Shown: positions 35,561 through 48,023, counted from the stretch's first letter. The stretch is 64,000 bases of DNA from Thalassia testudinum (GCA_037157565.1 JAZHRO010000013.1:112544001-112608000); one strand, 5' to 3'. Notes: generated by a model not told the origin, from the letters alone. Numbers and translations are program-made.

Positions 35561-37290
35561 AACCCATTCCAGCACTTGGAGGATCTGACCACTTTGGTTT
35601 AGACCACCAAAGCAAGGAATGTGAATGAAGAGCAAATGATCATGCGGCTCTTCCCCCACTCTCTCAAGGATAAGGACGCACATTAGTACCGGACCATAGG
35701 AAGGCCGATAGAAACTTGGGCTGCTCTTAAGTCAGCTTTCTTGAAGAAATTCTTCCCTATCGAAGGGAATAATGCCTTGCAACAGGCGATTACCACTTTT
35801 GCCCAACAACCGGGGGAACCGTTTCATGGTGCCTAGGAGCGATTCCAGGAACTTTTGAGGTAGTGTCCACACCATGAGATGCCAAAATGGAAACTCGTGC
35901 AGATTTTCTATCACGTGTTGGTTGAAAAATTCTGCAATCATGTGGATGCCTCCTGCGGAGGTAATTTCCTCAACAGGGATGCAAATAGCACATACGACCT
36001 ATTTAAGGAAATGAGCGAGAACTCAATTAATCACGCCTCCATGGATGCATTCAACCAGTCCCAACAACCCAGGTCAAGTGCTAATGAGATCTAGGATTCT
36101 CATAAATTTGACATGGAATTGATTTGTAATAAATTGGATAAAATGGACTTGGTTGCTAAGAGAATGGAAGAATGGATGTTTGGGAATTCGAGAAACACTT
36201 CTACACCTACTCAATCCCAGAATTTGGGATTCCATTCCTCACAAGCTCCCACGGGGCAGGAGTTCATGAACCAACTTGAATCAGCTAAACCTATGAGCCA
36301 GGATTTCTCAGAACCTTATGGGTTCCAAACTGGGGCCTTTGATCCCAATTTTTCTGATCCTTCCTTCTCTCAATCCTCATCCCATGAGGATGCATATGCA
36401 ATGTAGGAGAATGTTATGTCCAACCCATATTCCAACACTTATAACTTAGGTTGGAGGAACTACCCTAATTTCTCCTAGAAAAGTTAGGGGCAACAAACCC
36501 AAACTCAACCCAGCAACTATGCATCTCAAAGACCTATGGGTCAGGGTCATGTATATACCTAGTTGCCCTCAAGACTGGTTACTCAGTCATCTTGGAATGC
36601 TCAACAATCTGTAGGGCAGGCTGATTTAAACGAGTAGATGGTTGAAATGCAAGGGTCCATGCTTCAACTTATGCAGCAAATGAAGGCATCATTGGATAAC
36701 TTGTAATCCAGGTTAATTGCTAACACCCGACAACCCGGATCTCTTCCAACCAACCCGTACCCAACCCACGCAATGTACAAAATCAGGGCAATAGAGCCCA
36801 AGGGTACAAGAATCAAAGGGACCCACACGCACATGCTCAGGTGGTTGAGCAGGGTCCCTCCTCTTCTTCCTCTGGTTACATGACCAATCAAGGCCCTCCA
36901 AACTTCACTAACCCACCTCAAGACCCGAACCCATATGCCTTTGCAAACTCCGTCACCTTGAGAAGTGGGAAGTAGACCTAGAATCCTGAATTACCTTCTA
37001 GAAGCCAAAACCCTGGGGAGCTTGAGAGAGAGAAGGAGGAGATTGAAGAAGACAATAAGGCTCAGGGACTGGAAGTTGAAAATACCACCCATATCCCAAA
37101 CCCTGAGGCCCTATTGAAAACCAAGAAGAAGAAAATCGTAGATAGTAACAAGGAGAACCTGAATTTATTCAAGAGCGTAGAGATCAATATTTCGCTCCTC
37201 GACACTATTAATCACATCCTGGCTTACACTAAATTTCTGAAAGAACTATGAACCCAAAAGCATAAGTCGAGAGAACCCACTCCGAGGAAG
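35561..37290 (+). pseudogene. E7 gag, main part
   Basis: Continues the Gag core from 11067: FQHLEDL, LFPHSLKDKD, WAALKSAFLKKFFP, ERFQELL, CPHHEMPKWKLVQIFY and DASCGG near 35950, the standard Athila-type Gag order. Then a Gln/Asn/Ser-rich linker with a helical stretch (LICNKLDKMDLVAKRMEE) and the SVTLRSGK signature near 36950-36975. The Gag-protease linker (VEINISLLDTINHILAYTKFL) follows. Many in-frame stops (for example near 35610, 35680, 35835 and 36405), mostly TAG. No zinc knuckle is evident. Confidence 0.85.
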
Positions 37291-37866
37291 GTGAATCTCT
37301 CTAAGCAGGCAAGTTCTATGATCTTGCATCACCTTTCTCAAAAGAAGAAAGATCCAGGTGCCCCCTTAATCTCATGCATCATTGGGGAATACACTTTTGA
37401 TAGGGAACTGTTGGATCTAGGTGCATCCATCAACCTGATTCTGACTTCTCTTTACGAGAGGTTTGGATTAGGTGAACTCAGGCCAACCTCAGTAAAGATA
37501 CAATTAGCAGACCGTTCGGTCACCACACTGAGGGGCGTTATTGAGGATGTAATCGTCAAGGTCAAGGATTTCTATTTTCCCATAGATTTCCTCATCTTTG
37601 ACATGGATGTACCTAATGATTTAAGGAACACGCCCATCATTCTGGGGTGTCTGTTCCTAGCTACCGCCAAGGTCAACATAAACTGTGAATGTGGTAGTAT
37701 GGGGATCGCCTTTGAGGATAAGAAGCTAACTCTGGATATTTTTAAGGTGATAAGAGGATTTGAGGATTGTGGATTCATTGAGGAGCTCGAGGATCAGGAT
37801 CTTAAGACTTGTACGATGATCAGTGCACTCGAGGACTCCACCAGCTTTAGCGAACCCAACCCATAA
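37291..37866 (+). pseudogene. E7 aspartic protease
   Basis: Open frame of 191 codons with the retropepsin fold pattern. The active site is DLGAS at 37414-37428 (DLG instead of the DTG or DSG of most retroelement proteases, usual in Athila-type elements), followed by IQLADRSVTTLRG (flap), FLIFDM and ILG(C/R)xFLATAKVNIN. It ends with LTLDIFK and an acidic stretch, then TAA. The open frame may be intact over this domain, but the flanking Gag and RT are broken. Confidence 0.85.
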
Positions 37867-37953
37867 CCCTCTATGGCAGACTTGCCACATCCTGAAAAGG
37901 CTGCTGATTTTATTCATTCCTAGCCTCTTCCACTGGATCGTCTTGATGAATCT

Positions 37954-38816
37954 TTGTTAGCATCCTTCCTAGCTTCTATTCTAAACCCACCTTGGCTTGA
38001 ATTGAAACCATTGCCCAATAATTTGAATTATGAGTTCTTAGGACCTGAAAACACACTCCTTGTGATTATTAGTGTTGATTTGACTAAGGAGCAAGAATCG
38101 AGGTTAATTACGGTCCTTAAGAAAAACAAGGAGGCAATCGGTTGGACCATCCACGACCTTAGGGGATCGAGCCATCTTATTGTAATCATCGAAGTTTCAA
38201 GGAAGATGGATCCCTCCCTTCTCTTGAAATGCAAAGGAGACTAAACCCAAATATGCGAGAAGTGATCAAGGAGAATATCAAGTGGCTCGATGCTAGAATT
38301 ATATGCCCAATCTCGGATAATCCATGTGTTAGCCCTGCTCAGATTGTACCCAAGAAGGCAAGAATAACCGTTACGACTAACGAGAAAGGGGAAACCTTCA
38401 CCACTCGTTCAACTTCTGCTTGGAGAGTCTGTATTGACTATAGGAAGATGAACATAGCCACTAAAAAGGATCACTTGCCCTTGTCATTCACCGATCAAAT
38501 CCTTGAAAGGTTAGCTGGGCAAAAATACTTTTTCTTCTTGGATGGTTATTCAGGATATAACCAAGTCCCTATCCATCCTGAAGACCAGGAAAAGACAACC
38601 TTCACATGTCCCTATGGAACCTTTGCATTCCGTAGAATGCCATTTGGGCTTTGCAATGTGCCTGCGACTTTTCAAAGGTGCATGTTGGCCATCTTTTCTG
38701 ACATGGTGGGAGATTGTCTTGAGGTGTTCATGGATGATTTCTACATTTTCAGAGATTCTCTTGAGTCTTGCCTAGCTAACTTGGAATTGATCCTCCAGAG
38801 ATGCATCAAAACATAG
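37954..38816 (+). pseudogene. E7 protease-RT linker and reverse transcriptase
   Basis: The linker (37954-38244) contains ITVLKKNKEAIGWTIHDLRG, the usual lead into Athila-type RT. A frameshift near 38230 puts the RT in another frame: QRRLNPNM, IVPKKARI, WRVCIDYRKMN, FLDGYSGYNQ (about residues 103-112, first catalytic Asp), TFTCPYGTFAFRRMPFGLC and FMDDF (residues 167-171, catalytic Asp pair). The frame stops at TAG after RCIKT and then continues in the same frame. RT copies element RNA into cDNA. Confidence 0.9.
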
Positions 38817-39494
38817 ATGGTCCTTAGTTGGGAAAAGAGCCACTTTATGACTCAGGAAGGAATCGTCCTCGGTCATGTGGTCTCTAGTCGAGGTATTGAG
38901 GTTGATAAAGCTATGGTAGATGCTATCTCTAGACTTCCTCCACCCAAATCCGTAAAACAGATCCACTCTTTCCTTGGGCATGTGGGTTTTTACAGAAGAT
39001 TCATTAAGGACTTCTCAAAGGTTGCTCGGACCTTGAGTAACCTTCTGGCCAAAGACACACCGTTCGAGTTTGATGAATCATGCTGTAAGGCATTTGATTT
39101 ATTAAAAACAGCAATCACCTATGCCCCGGTGTTGCAACCACCGGTCTGGACAGCCCCATTTAAGATTATGGCTGACGCATCTAATTATGCCGTTGGGGCT
39201 GTCTTAGGTCAGAAGATTAAGAAAAAGCCCTCTATGATTTACTACGCTATCAAGACTCTGGACGAGGCTCAGAGGAACTACACAGTTATTGAAAAAGAAT
39301 TGCAAGCTGTAGTTTTCGCTTTAGAAAAATTCAAGGCTTATCTGTTAGGTTCTCGTGTCATCATCTATACTGACCACTCGACCTTGAAATATCTCTTGGC
39401 CAGAAAGGATGCCAAACCTCGCTTGTTCACTGGATTATGCTACTTCAAGAATTCGATCTTGAAATCAGGGATAAAGCCAAGGAGCAAAATGTAG
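38817..39494 (+). pseudogene. E7 RT thumb/connection and RNase H
   Basis: Same frame as the RT after one TAG stop. It begins with the end of RT (SWEKSHFM, GIEVDKAMVDAISRLPPP, FLGHVGFYRRFI). RNase H follows with its three acidic residues in MADAS (residue 120), EKEL (161) and TDHS (186). A frameshift near 39440 leads to a short continuation (EIRDKAKEQNVVVDHLSRI) up to 39649. RNase H degrades the RNA strand and makes the polypurine primer. Confidence 0.9.
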
Positions 39495-39718
39495 TGGTGG
39501 ATCACCTCTCGAGAATCCTAATTGATTCTCCTCATCCAGATGTCCCGATCTCTGATACTTTTCCAGATGAGACTATCCTTACAGTCTCGAGTATCCAAAC
39601 CCCCTGGTTTGCAGATATCAATTATTTGGCCATTGGTCAAATCCCCTAGGATTGGACCAAAGAACAACGAGATAGACTTGTGTCTGAGGCCAAATATTAT
39701 TTTTGAGATGATCCAAAA

Positions 39719-40860
39719 TTGTACCACATCGGCATAGACCTGATTATTCGTCGATGCATCCCAGAAATTGAGCTCCATAGCATACTTGAGTTCTGCCACA
39801 CATCTGCGTGTGGTGGACACTTTTCCAGGAAAATGACAACAGCAAAAATCTTGCAATCTGGATTCTATTGGCCATCATTATTTAAGGTTGCCGAAGAATT
39901 CTCAAAGTCATGCACCCAATGCCAGACACTCGGGAACATGGCTAGGAAAGATATGATGCCCCTGAACCCAATACTTTCCGTCGAAATTTTTGACATTTGG
40001 GGCAACGACTTTATGGGACCCTTCCCTCCTTCATTTGGACACCAGTATATTTTGGCCGTTGTTGATTATGTGTCCAAATGGATTGAGGCAATTCCCACCC
40101 GGACCAATGGCCACAAGGTGGTCATAAATTTTGTGAAGAAAAATATCTTCAGTCGGTTCGGGGTTCCTCGGGCAATTATCAGTGATGGTGGCACACATTT
40201 CACTCATGCCCAGTTTCGAAATTTACTGGGGAAAAATGGGGTGAATCATAGGATTTCCACACCTTACCACTCTCAGACGAACGGACAAGCTGAGGTCTCC
40301 AATCAGGAGATCAGAAATATTTTGCAGAAAATCGTTAGACTTGATAGGAAGGATTGGACCCAAAACCTAGATGATGCTCTTTGGGCCTACCGTATGCAAA
40401 CAAAATGCCTATCGGTATGTCTCCGTTCCATCTGGTGTTTGGTAAGGCGTGTCACTTACCCATAGAACTTGAACACCAAACATTTTGGGCCATCAGGAAA
40501 TGTAATTTTGACCTAGAGTTGGCCGAAAAATCCAGGAAAATCCAACTATCTGAGTTGGAGGAGCTTTGAAATGATTCTTATGAAAATGCTAGAGTCTATA
40601 AGGCAAGGACCAATGCTCTCCATGACCAGATGATTTCACGTAAGAGCTTTGAGCCGAACCAGAAGGTCTGGCTTTTCGATTCTAGATTGAAGCTTTTCCC
40701 CAGTAAACTCAGGTCTAAGTGGGATGACCCATTTGTTATTGAGCGAATTTCTGTCGAAATCTCTGACCCGAAGATGGGTAAAATCTTTAAGGTCAACGGA
40801 TAGCATCTCAAACCCTTTGTTAACCATATGCTCCCTGAACCCGTCACGGAAAAGGTTGCT
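39719..40860 (+). pseudogene. E7 integrase
   Basis: Zinc-binding HHCC (CHTSACGGHF at residues 26-35, then CTQC at 65-68). The DDE core follows: Asp97 in GNDFMGPFP, Asp156 in ISDGGTHF and Glu192 in GQAEVSN, with normal spacing. A frameshift near 40390 separates the C-terminal part ([41 protein letters not shown]), which is also broken by stops at 40567 and 40801. No chromodomain is seen, in line with a non-chromoviral Athila-type element. No ORF follows. Confidence 0.9.
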
Positions 40861-42261
40861 CTTACCTTGCCTTAACCACCACGGGCCGATCATCACCTAG
40901 CTGAAGGCATAAAACTTAGCACGTGTAAAGACTGTTCGAGTTGACCAGAATCTCATGAAAACCAAGTGCTATTCTTCCACTTCTACTCTCTTGCATGCTT
41001 TCATTTTTTTAACAATGAGGACATTGCATTAGCTAAGCATGGGGGGGTAGATATTTCTTATGAATCTTTTTGTCAGACGAAATAGTAATTTCCTATTGTT
41101 CATCTTAAAAAAAAAATAGAATTAGGAGACGAGAACTTAGTCATTAGGAGTTGCAAACATTAGGAATTGATACTTTGAGACCTAAATACTTAGACTCTTC
41201 CGATCTTCGGCCTTAATTAGCCTGGGTGTCCACTCGAATGTGGACTTAGTCTCAAGTCCTCGCCAATTCAAATTCACTTTAATTTGGTAAATAAATTGGG
41301 ATGATAAGTATGCGACTTATCAACCCGCCCTCTGATTTGAGAGGACTTTAAGCATAAACATCTACACACTTTTTGCACTGACTCTCTTTTCAGTGGTTTC
41401 TTAGGAAATTGGATAGCTAATGATCTATCTTGGGTGGTATGGCTGGCAAGTTGTCGGTGGTAATAGCTCATCGACCGGTTGTCCAGAGCCCAGCACAAGA
41501 CCATTTTCGTCGTACTACCTTTAGGTAAATCTTAGATCAGGGAAGCCACCTACTTGAAAAAAAATAAGAAGAAAGAAAAAATATATATATATAGGAAAAA
41601 GAGAAAATAAAAAAATAAAACCACACTTCACCATACGAGTATGGCTGACAAGTTGTCGTGTGTAACAGCCCATTGGCCAATTGTTTAGAGCCCGGCTCAC
41701 AAAAATGGACAATACTTCCCAAAGCACTTAGGGAAGAAGTAGGGAAGTAGAATAAATCGAGGAGATATATACTGGGTTCGCCCTTATGTTGACCCCATAA
41801 ATAAAAGAACTAAAGAGAAAGCTACCATTCTAAAAGATAAACCTCTAGGAAACGTCACCTAGGGTCGTAGAAACCCGAAGTCCGCTTTAACGGCCGCCTA
41901 GTGAATCTTTCACTATTTTCACAAGATGCTTTGCACTTAGAGTCCGTTTCGAGTCTTGGGTGGGTTGGGTAGCCGTAAAAAGTTATCCTGACACTCAAAC
42001 TCCAAAAAGTCCAAAAAAATAAGAAAAGAAGAAAAAAATAAAAGAATTGTATCTTCCCTTTTCAAATAAGGTGAGGGTTTGGAAGGTCTACATTCTGGTA
42101 GACACCCGGGCACTATTGAGTTTTTGTAATTAGGTCTTGGGGTTGAGATTTTCTAAAGCAATCAACAAATTTTGATTAAATAATCGAATCCTGACTCTAC
42201 TTTTATACATAGCATTTAGGTTAATTTTGCTAGGGACTAGCAAAAAGGATGCATGGGGGTA
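40861..42261 (+). other. E7 3' untranslated region, repeats and polypurine tract
   Basis: Non-coding. At 40895-40925 is the GCTGAAGGCATAAAACTTAGC motif shared with E4 and E5. Two copies of a repeat of about 58 bp (41437-41494 and 41639-41697) are separated by an A-rich stretch. The end holds GCTAGGGACTAGC (42229-42241) and the polypurine tract GCATGGGGGTA (42251-42261). No envelope-like ORF. Confidence 0.78.
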
Positions 42262-43875
42262 TGATAAACACACATGAATTCATAATAAAATGCTTATTTA
42301 TGATAGTTCATAGGCTTAGCATTGCATATCATGTTATGCATACTACATAAACATCCATTGCATGGCATTTAGGATAGTTGTATATTATGTACACTAATTC
42401 TTCCATTTTACATGGCCAGGAGGTAGTGCGACATCTTTACAGGTTTCAGATGAAGAATCTAACCATATGGATGAATCCGAAGTGACAATCGCAGTCTGTC
42501 AACACGAAAATCACCCCGATCAGAGCTCTGTAGCACCCTCTACAAGAAGAAGATGGACGGTCTCGATGGCGCCACGTGGTGCCATCCAGACTGCCCAACA
42601 CGAATTGCAGCCACCCCAAGCCCACCCCAAAATGAGATCTCAGCCGTTGGATTTCAATCCAACGGCTGAGGGGTGCCCTAACCACGTGGCCGCACAACCC
42701 TCCACTCGACAAATCACGACCTTAGCACATCAATGAAGATACGCACTCGCAAACCGCGAGAGCGAGTTCGAGCCGCGGTAGGGGAGGCTATTTCGTGAAG
42801 AGAGAGCACAGTCGAATTGCACCCATTGAATGAGTGCGAGTGCAATCAAGCGATGGAGGCCTGACCACGTGGCATCGTTGGATGAGCTCGGATCCTGCAC
42901 ATTGCCGTCAACGCACCTCGAGAACACGCCATCTCATGAGTGATCAAGAGGCGCAATCTCTGCGCCATCTCTTCCGTTCACGTTTGAATCTAATGGCTAC
43001 AACGCATCCAAACCCAGCGATAGCAGGCGAGCATGAGTAGCGGGTGCGGGATTTGCAGTGCTAGAAGAACGGGCCTTTAGTGACACTTGCAGCTGTCACT
43101 AAATGGCCTACGCATTGCGTGCGCTAGACAAGGCAATGAAGAGGTGCGCATCTTTTGGAGACTGCTTAAGTGGCCTTCAGTGATGCTGGTAGCTATCCCT
43201 GAATGGCTGTATGCGGGATGCTTCTCCTTCCCACCTACTCCTAAGCTCTAGCAAGACTACCAACGCTCCGTTAGAGCTTACTCTCAAGCTCCCAAGGTGC
43301 CTATTAGTGTAGCGAACCTATGCCTCACCAAATATTCCTCCCTCTACCCATCACCATTCATAGGTCACCTTGGAGCCATCCTCTTACCTCCATTCCGATA
43401 GCATATTATCTCCACCTCCTCACCTCCATTCCAGAGCCATGCTAAAGCTTTCCTCTACACGACGTCCTCCTGCATCTCACCTCCATCGTCCCAATCCTTA
43501 CCTCCTTTGTCCAAGCTTCCGCCAGGCACCGTCATCACATTGAACAGCCGATTCGAGAGATTCCTTCTCACCTCTTTCTCTTTTATGCTTTCATAGATCA
43601 TTGTAATTGACAATGGAGTAATATATATCATATTTGTTCCATCTATTCTTCTTGTCTTCATATTTCAAAAACACAAAAAGAATAACAAAACTTCAAAATG
43701 CCAAAAACAAACAAAACAAAGCGTGGTTTTCAATTAAAGTGAACGTCACCTCCTTGTGTTAGACCCAGGAATCCCTTGGAGTTTCAGTAAAATTTTATTT
43801 GATAAACAAGTTTTGCGACTACAACGATGGGCTACTCTTAACCCTGATTTCAAACATGCGAAACACGTGCGATCA
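42262..43875 (+). repeat. E7 3' LTR (L1 family)
   Basis: 1614 bp, TGATAAACAC to GCGATCA, paired with 7834-9506. U3 contains inverted repeats: CAGCCGTTGGATT with its complement at 42641-42668, a G-box-centred near-palindrome near 42565-42587, and GGCCTTTAGTGACA with its complement at 43072-43108. Confidence 0.88.
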
Positions 43876-44160
43876 ATCAAGATCCTTCTTCAGTGAAGAT
43901 CGTATGAGCGCAGTAAGAAGGACTAATGCTAGTCAAGTCTGCCAAGCTCAATCCTATGGCCTGTCGATGTGCTTTTAGGATAGAAATGAGTCATGATTCC
44001 TGATCAAATGATAAACAAGAGTTGATATTCACAGGATAAGTTCAATCTTGTCCTAAGAAGACAAACTTGAAAGAATCAAGAAGAGTTTTAAGCTCAATAG
44101 GTGTGTAGGATCAGGTGAAGGAGCAAGATTAGAGATCTTAGGAGATCCTAAGGTCACTAA
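43876..44160 (-). pseudogene. E6 protease-RT linker
   Basis: Minus strand, multiple frames. Residues such as VLKAHRQAIGLSLADLTSISP are the counterpart of the E7 linker (VLKKNKEAIGWTIHDLRGS) that leads to RT. It ends at 43876 in TEEGS; the next residues (TRQPQ) are found at 7833 on the other side of E7. This shows E7 inserted between protease and RT of E6. Confidence 0.75.
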
Positions 44161-44514
44161 GGTTCTATTTGGTAAGGGAAATTATTAGAAGAAATAAAAA
44201 TTAGAAGTAAGAGGAATGAAGGAATTAAGGGATTTTAGTCCACCCAAGTGTTTGGTTGGGTTTGTTCTCTTCTCAATGGAATTAGGGAGTTTTATTCCGC
44301 TTAGAGTGCTTGTTTGGTGGAATAAGGGGAAAATTAGTTGAAAAGAAGTAGGTGGAATTAACAGGTGGAATTAAATAATTCCATCAGTGGGGGTGGAATT
44401 TCCTAATTCTAGAATTGCACCCTTAATTCCAAAATCGCACAATTCCGAAATTAGAGATGGCAAATGCGGAATTAGGCATGGAATTAATGTTTATTCCACC
44501 AACCAAGCAGGACC
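44161..44514 (+). mobile_element. Tourist-like MITE (PIF/Harbinger type)
   Basis: 354 bp, AT-rich, no coding capacity. The terminal inverted repeats are GGTTCTATTTGGT at the left and the complement of GGTCCTGCTTGGT at the right (10 of 13 matching), flanked by a TAA duplication (44158-44160 and 44515-44517). The TAA target and GG(T/G)..TTTGG ends fit PIF/Harbinger-derived Tourist MITEs. It is inserted in E6 after the protease. Confidence 0.82.
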
Positions 44515-45555
44515 TAAAAGAATTGGAGGTGAGTCCAAAGTGCTACTATCATTTGCCTCAAGAGAAGTCAAATGAGCAGTCAAAAGGAAATAAGGTTCTA
44601 AAGCAAGTGAATCAATCAGGGTATACTTAACCAACTTGTCCAATGAATCCAAAGAGCAAATTTCCTCAATCAAGCTACAAGATGGTCCCCTTTAAGCTTG
44701 AAACATATCAATCATAATCTTCTGGTCTCCAATCTTTAACTCTAATAGGCCCTCCTCACAATCTATGGTCGCCTTGGCTGTCGCCAAGAAAGGTCATCCT
44801 AGTATGATGGGTGTATTCTGAATATCCTCAAGTACTTCCATGTCAAGGTCAATAAAATCCACAGGAAAATAAAAGTCCTTGACACACACTATAACATCTT
44901 TGGACACTCCCTAAAGCATCTTAACTGATCAGTCAGCTAATTGCAAAGACACCTCAGTTGGCTTCAGATTTCCAACCACGAAATGAGTTAGTAGGGAGGT
45001 TGGGATAAGATTGATGGAAGCACCTAAGACCAATAAGGCTCTATTGAATGTGGTGTTCCCTATCATACAGGAAAGTAGAGGGGTGACTGGGTCTTTCTTC
45101 TTAATAAGGAGGTTTCAAATGATGGAACTCACTTGTTCTGAGAGGATAATAAGACTACTCCCTTTTTGAATTCTCACTTTACGATTAGGTGTACATAGGT
45201 CTTTCAAAAACTTTGCGTAAGGTGGAATGTAATGAATCGTATCCAACAAGGGGATGTTTATGTGGACTTGCTCAAAGAGCTTAAGTAAGTCATCCTCAGG
45301 TGCCACAACAGACTTCTTATATTTACTCTTCTTCTCTAAGGCCTCTGGAAAAGGTATAAAAATGGTAGTAGGAGGATCAATCACAAGATCAGAAGAGTCA
45401 GGATCAGGCAGCTTTGAATCAGATGGAGTAAAAGGTACAGGTTGAGATATAGAAGTTGGAAAAGGTGGATCAATAGTACTTCTACTACTCCTAGTTGTGA
45501 TGGCATTTAAATCAACTTGAGGCATAGATAGTGAATCAAAATCAGGCAGAATAGG
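44515..45555 (-). pseudogene. E6 gag end and aspartic protease
   Basis: Minus strand. The Gag end (45115-45555) has ITTRSSR in place of TLRSGK, a Pro/Ser-rich linker and VHINIPLLDTIHYIPPYAKFL, then a shift into protease (44700-45070). The active-site motif reads L-V-L-G-A-S instead of L-D-L-G-A-S, so the catalytic Asp is lost. Flap residues QLAD and the NTPIILG and ATAKATID blocks follow, with several stops. E5 is inserted at 45555/55455 inside the gag end. Confidence 0.82.
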
Positions 45556-46493
45556 TGATGAGAGCCTCATCATGAGCCATAACTAGCTCATTTTGACCCA
45601 ATAAAGAAGATAAAAGCTCCTACATAACCTGGAAGAAGGCCTAACTGAAGGAACAAGTGCCTTGAGAAGAAAACATGAAATAAAGGTTAAAACTGCAATT
45701 TTACCATTGCAATACATAAACGGGATTTCTCAGAGGCAAAACATAGGTCAAATGGTCTAAATGAGATAAAAAGAGGGTTGAGTCAATCAGAAATGGGTTC
45801 ATGTGCAATCTAAGAACTAAATGACACTTGGTAACCCTAAAACAGACACGCTTAAATTAAACAAGGTTCTGGTCAGAACAAAAAGCAAGTAAACCCTCTA
45901 AAATTCATGGAAAAACAACCTCTAGGGTTTAGAACACTTAATTTGGCCTTTGGAACCTAGTCTGACCTAGATCAGGGTCCTAGCTCCTTAATTAACTTAA
46001 TTTGGGTTTTTTCATAAAATGTCCAGTCAAACGAGGTCAAACCTAAAATCTAACTTCACCATTGGATTCTTTAGGTCCAAATTAGGTTTATACCAAAATT
46101 TGGACCTAAGGAGAGGTCATCTTGACCTACTTTGCAATTTAGTACACCCAAATCACAAATTGGTCCCTATCTTTTGAATACCTTTGCAGAGAGCCCCCTA
46201 GGTTTTTCGCCTCCTTTGCAAATCGGTCCTTCCGCCATTGCTAGGGAATAACCGAGCTCCAGCGAGGTTCGGAGAGGGATTGCTCTCTAATCCCTCAGAG
46301 ATTGCCTCCCAGAAATGGAAGGAGGATTCTCTGAGGAATTCCCTTCCTTATAAATCCAATTACAATCGCTAGTGTGAACCCAATCTCTCGTGCGAACGCG
46401 CGAGAGATTTGGGTATCCACCTTCCTTCCAACTACGGTGAGCCGGCAGACCTAATTGCGCGATCTCCACGCGCTGACAGGAGCGGCCAGCACC

Positions 46494-46501
46494 TATAAAA
46501 G
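46494..46501 (+). promoter_or_regulatory. TATA box of E5 5' LTR
   Basis: TATAAAAG; the same at 53657-53664 in the 3' LTR. About 1.8 kb of LTR follows it, so R/U5 is unusually long. Confidence 0.65.
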
Positions 46502-48023
46502 ACACCCCAGACCCTGCCGCAGAAGGCGAGCTTGATTTGGCCGAGTGTCCACCCCCAATTCGTCTCCTCCTACCCGGCCGAAAGTCCCAGCAAGCTCCGG
46601 CGAGCCCCCCTCTCCTCCCTCTTCCCTCTGCCACAAAACCAGTGGCAGAGTTAGCTTCCTAACTTCCCTCCGCGTCGCGCAGTACCCGTGCACGCCGCCT
46701 CAGCCTCGTCGTCGCCGCCGTTCTACCCCACTGGGCATCATCTTCCCCGGCGACAGCAGGTACTGCTGTCCGCCTTCTGTCCCCTTTCGTCCCTACAATT
46801 AGGTTAGAACTCCTCTCCATCCTCTCCTCTCTCTTTTCCCCCTGTTATCTCATCTGATTACCCCTCGACCGACGCTGACCACCCTCATCTTCCCCATCAC
46901 CGATCGACCTCCGGCGAGCCGCTTCCACCATTCCAGCCCCCCACACGGCTCGCCAACCACCTCGAGAGCTCCGCCTCAGCACCAGGAACTCGCTCCACCC
47001 TACAACTGCCACTCCAGACCTCCATAATCACCCCCCGAACAACCCACCATCTCCGGCCACAGGTTGACCTAGGCACGCACGCCTAGGCCGACCTACGGCC
47101 TGCAGCATCATCCACCGCCTTCGCCGTGCCACGGCGAAGGTCTCTATCTGATCTGATTGGACCGTGAGGCTCATTTTGTGTATGACAGTGTTTGAGCCGC
47201 TACCGCCATGGATGACCTCCAGTGAAGCTCCAATGAAGCTCCAGGCATCAGGCTTCCCAGGCTGCAGATGCAGGAGACTCACGAGAGTGTCGCGAGGTGA
47301 GTGAGCCCAGCACGGAGCGCCAGAAGAGCCATCCGCTTGGGCAATTACATACGAGAGTCTGCAGGCGCACGTGAAATCAGGGCGGAACGTTTAGTCCCAC
47401 ATCGTGGGATTGCAGCACTCAGGTATGCTATAAATTGTATTTATGCATTAAGCTGGTTGCCTCCGTAAGCACAGGGGTGAGGTCCCTCACTGACCCCACA
47501 CCCGCCTCGTCCGCGGCTTGACCACGCGGATCTGGCGGATCCGACCCGATCTATACCTATGCACTCCTCGCGCATCGTCACCTGCAGGTTCGCCTGGTCC
47601 CGGGTACGATCCGACCTGATTATGGTTGTGGCTCTGGGAGAGCGTCCCTGAGTGAATTGCTTGAGAGAGAGAGAGACGTGTGGGTAGAGGGAGAAGGGTT
47701 AGGTTTTGCTCCAGTGTAGGCAGGCTGAACGCAGGAGAAGAAGGACTTGGCCGCTACAGAAGAAGAAGAAGGAAAGGCAAGCCAAAGAAGAAAAGAAAGG
47801 AGCAAGACAGAGAAGAAGAAGAAAGAAAGAAGCCTTCGCAGGAGAAGAAGGAAAGTAGAAGAAGAATAAGCAAGACACAGAGAAGAAGAGAGGCAAAGAA
47901 AGATTAGAAGATCAAAAGAAGAAGAAGAAGGCTTCGGAAGACAAGAAAGAAAGCAGAGAAAGAAGCAAACGAAGAAGAAAATGAGAGACTGGAGAAGAAG
48001 AAGAAAAGGAGAAATACTTTTAA

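Larger units (their letters stand above)
7834..43875 (+). mobile_element. E7: Athila-type Ty3/gypsy element, split by nested insertions
   Basis: Plus-strand element: 5' LTR 7834-9506, tRNA-Asp PBS, leader, gag (10814-11067 continuing at 35561), protease, RT, RNase H, integrase (to about 40860), 3' region, polypurine tract, 3' LTR 42262-43875. It is flanked by GTCAA (7829-7833) and ATCAA (43876-43880), a 5-bp duplication with one mismatch. A 24.5-kb block (S3, E4, E3, E2) lies in gag. It is the only element here with all pol domains; stops and frameshifts show it is inactive. No envelope-like ORF is seen after integrase. Confidence 0.88.

Noticed and set aside
40861..42261. Envelope-like ORF after E7 integrase
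   Set aside because: Some Athila elements have one, but here there is no ORF of useful length and no signal-peptide or membrane-segment pattern.
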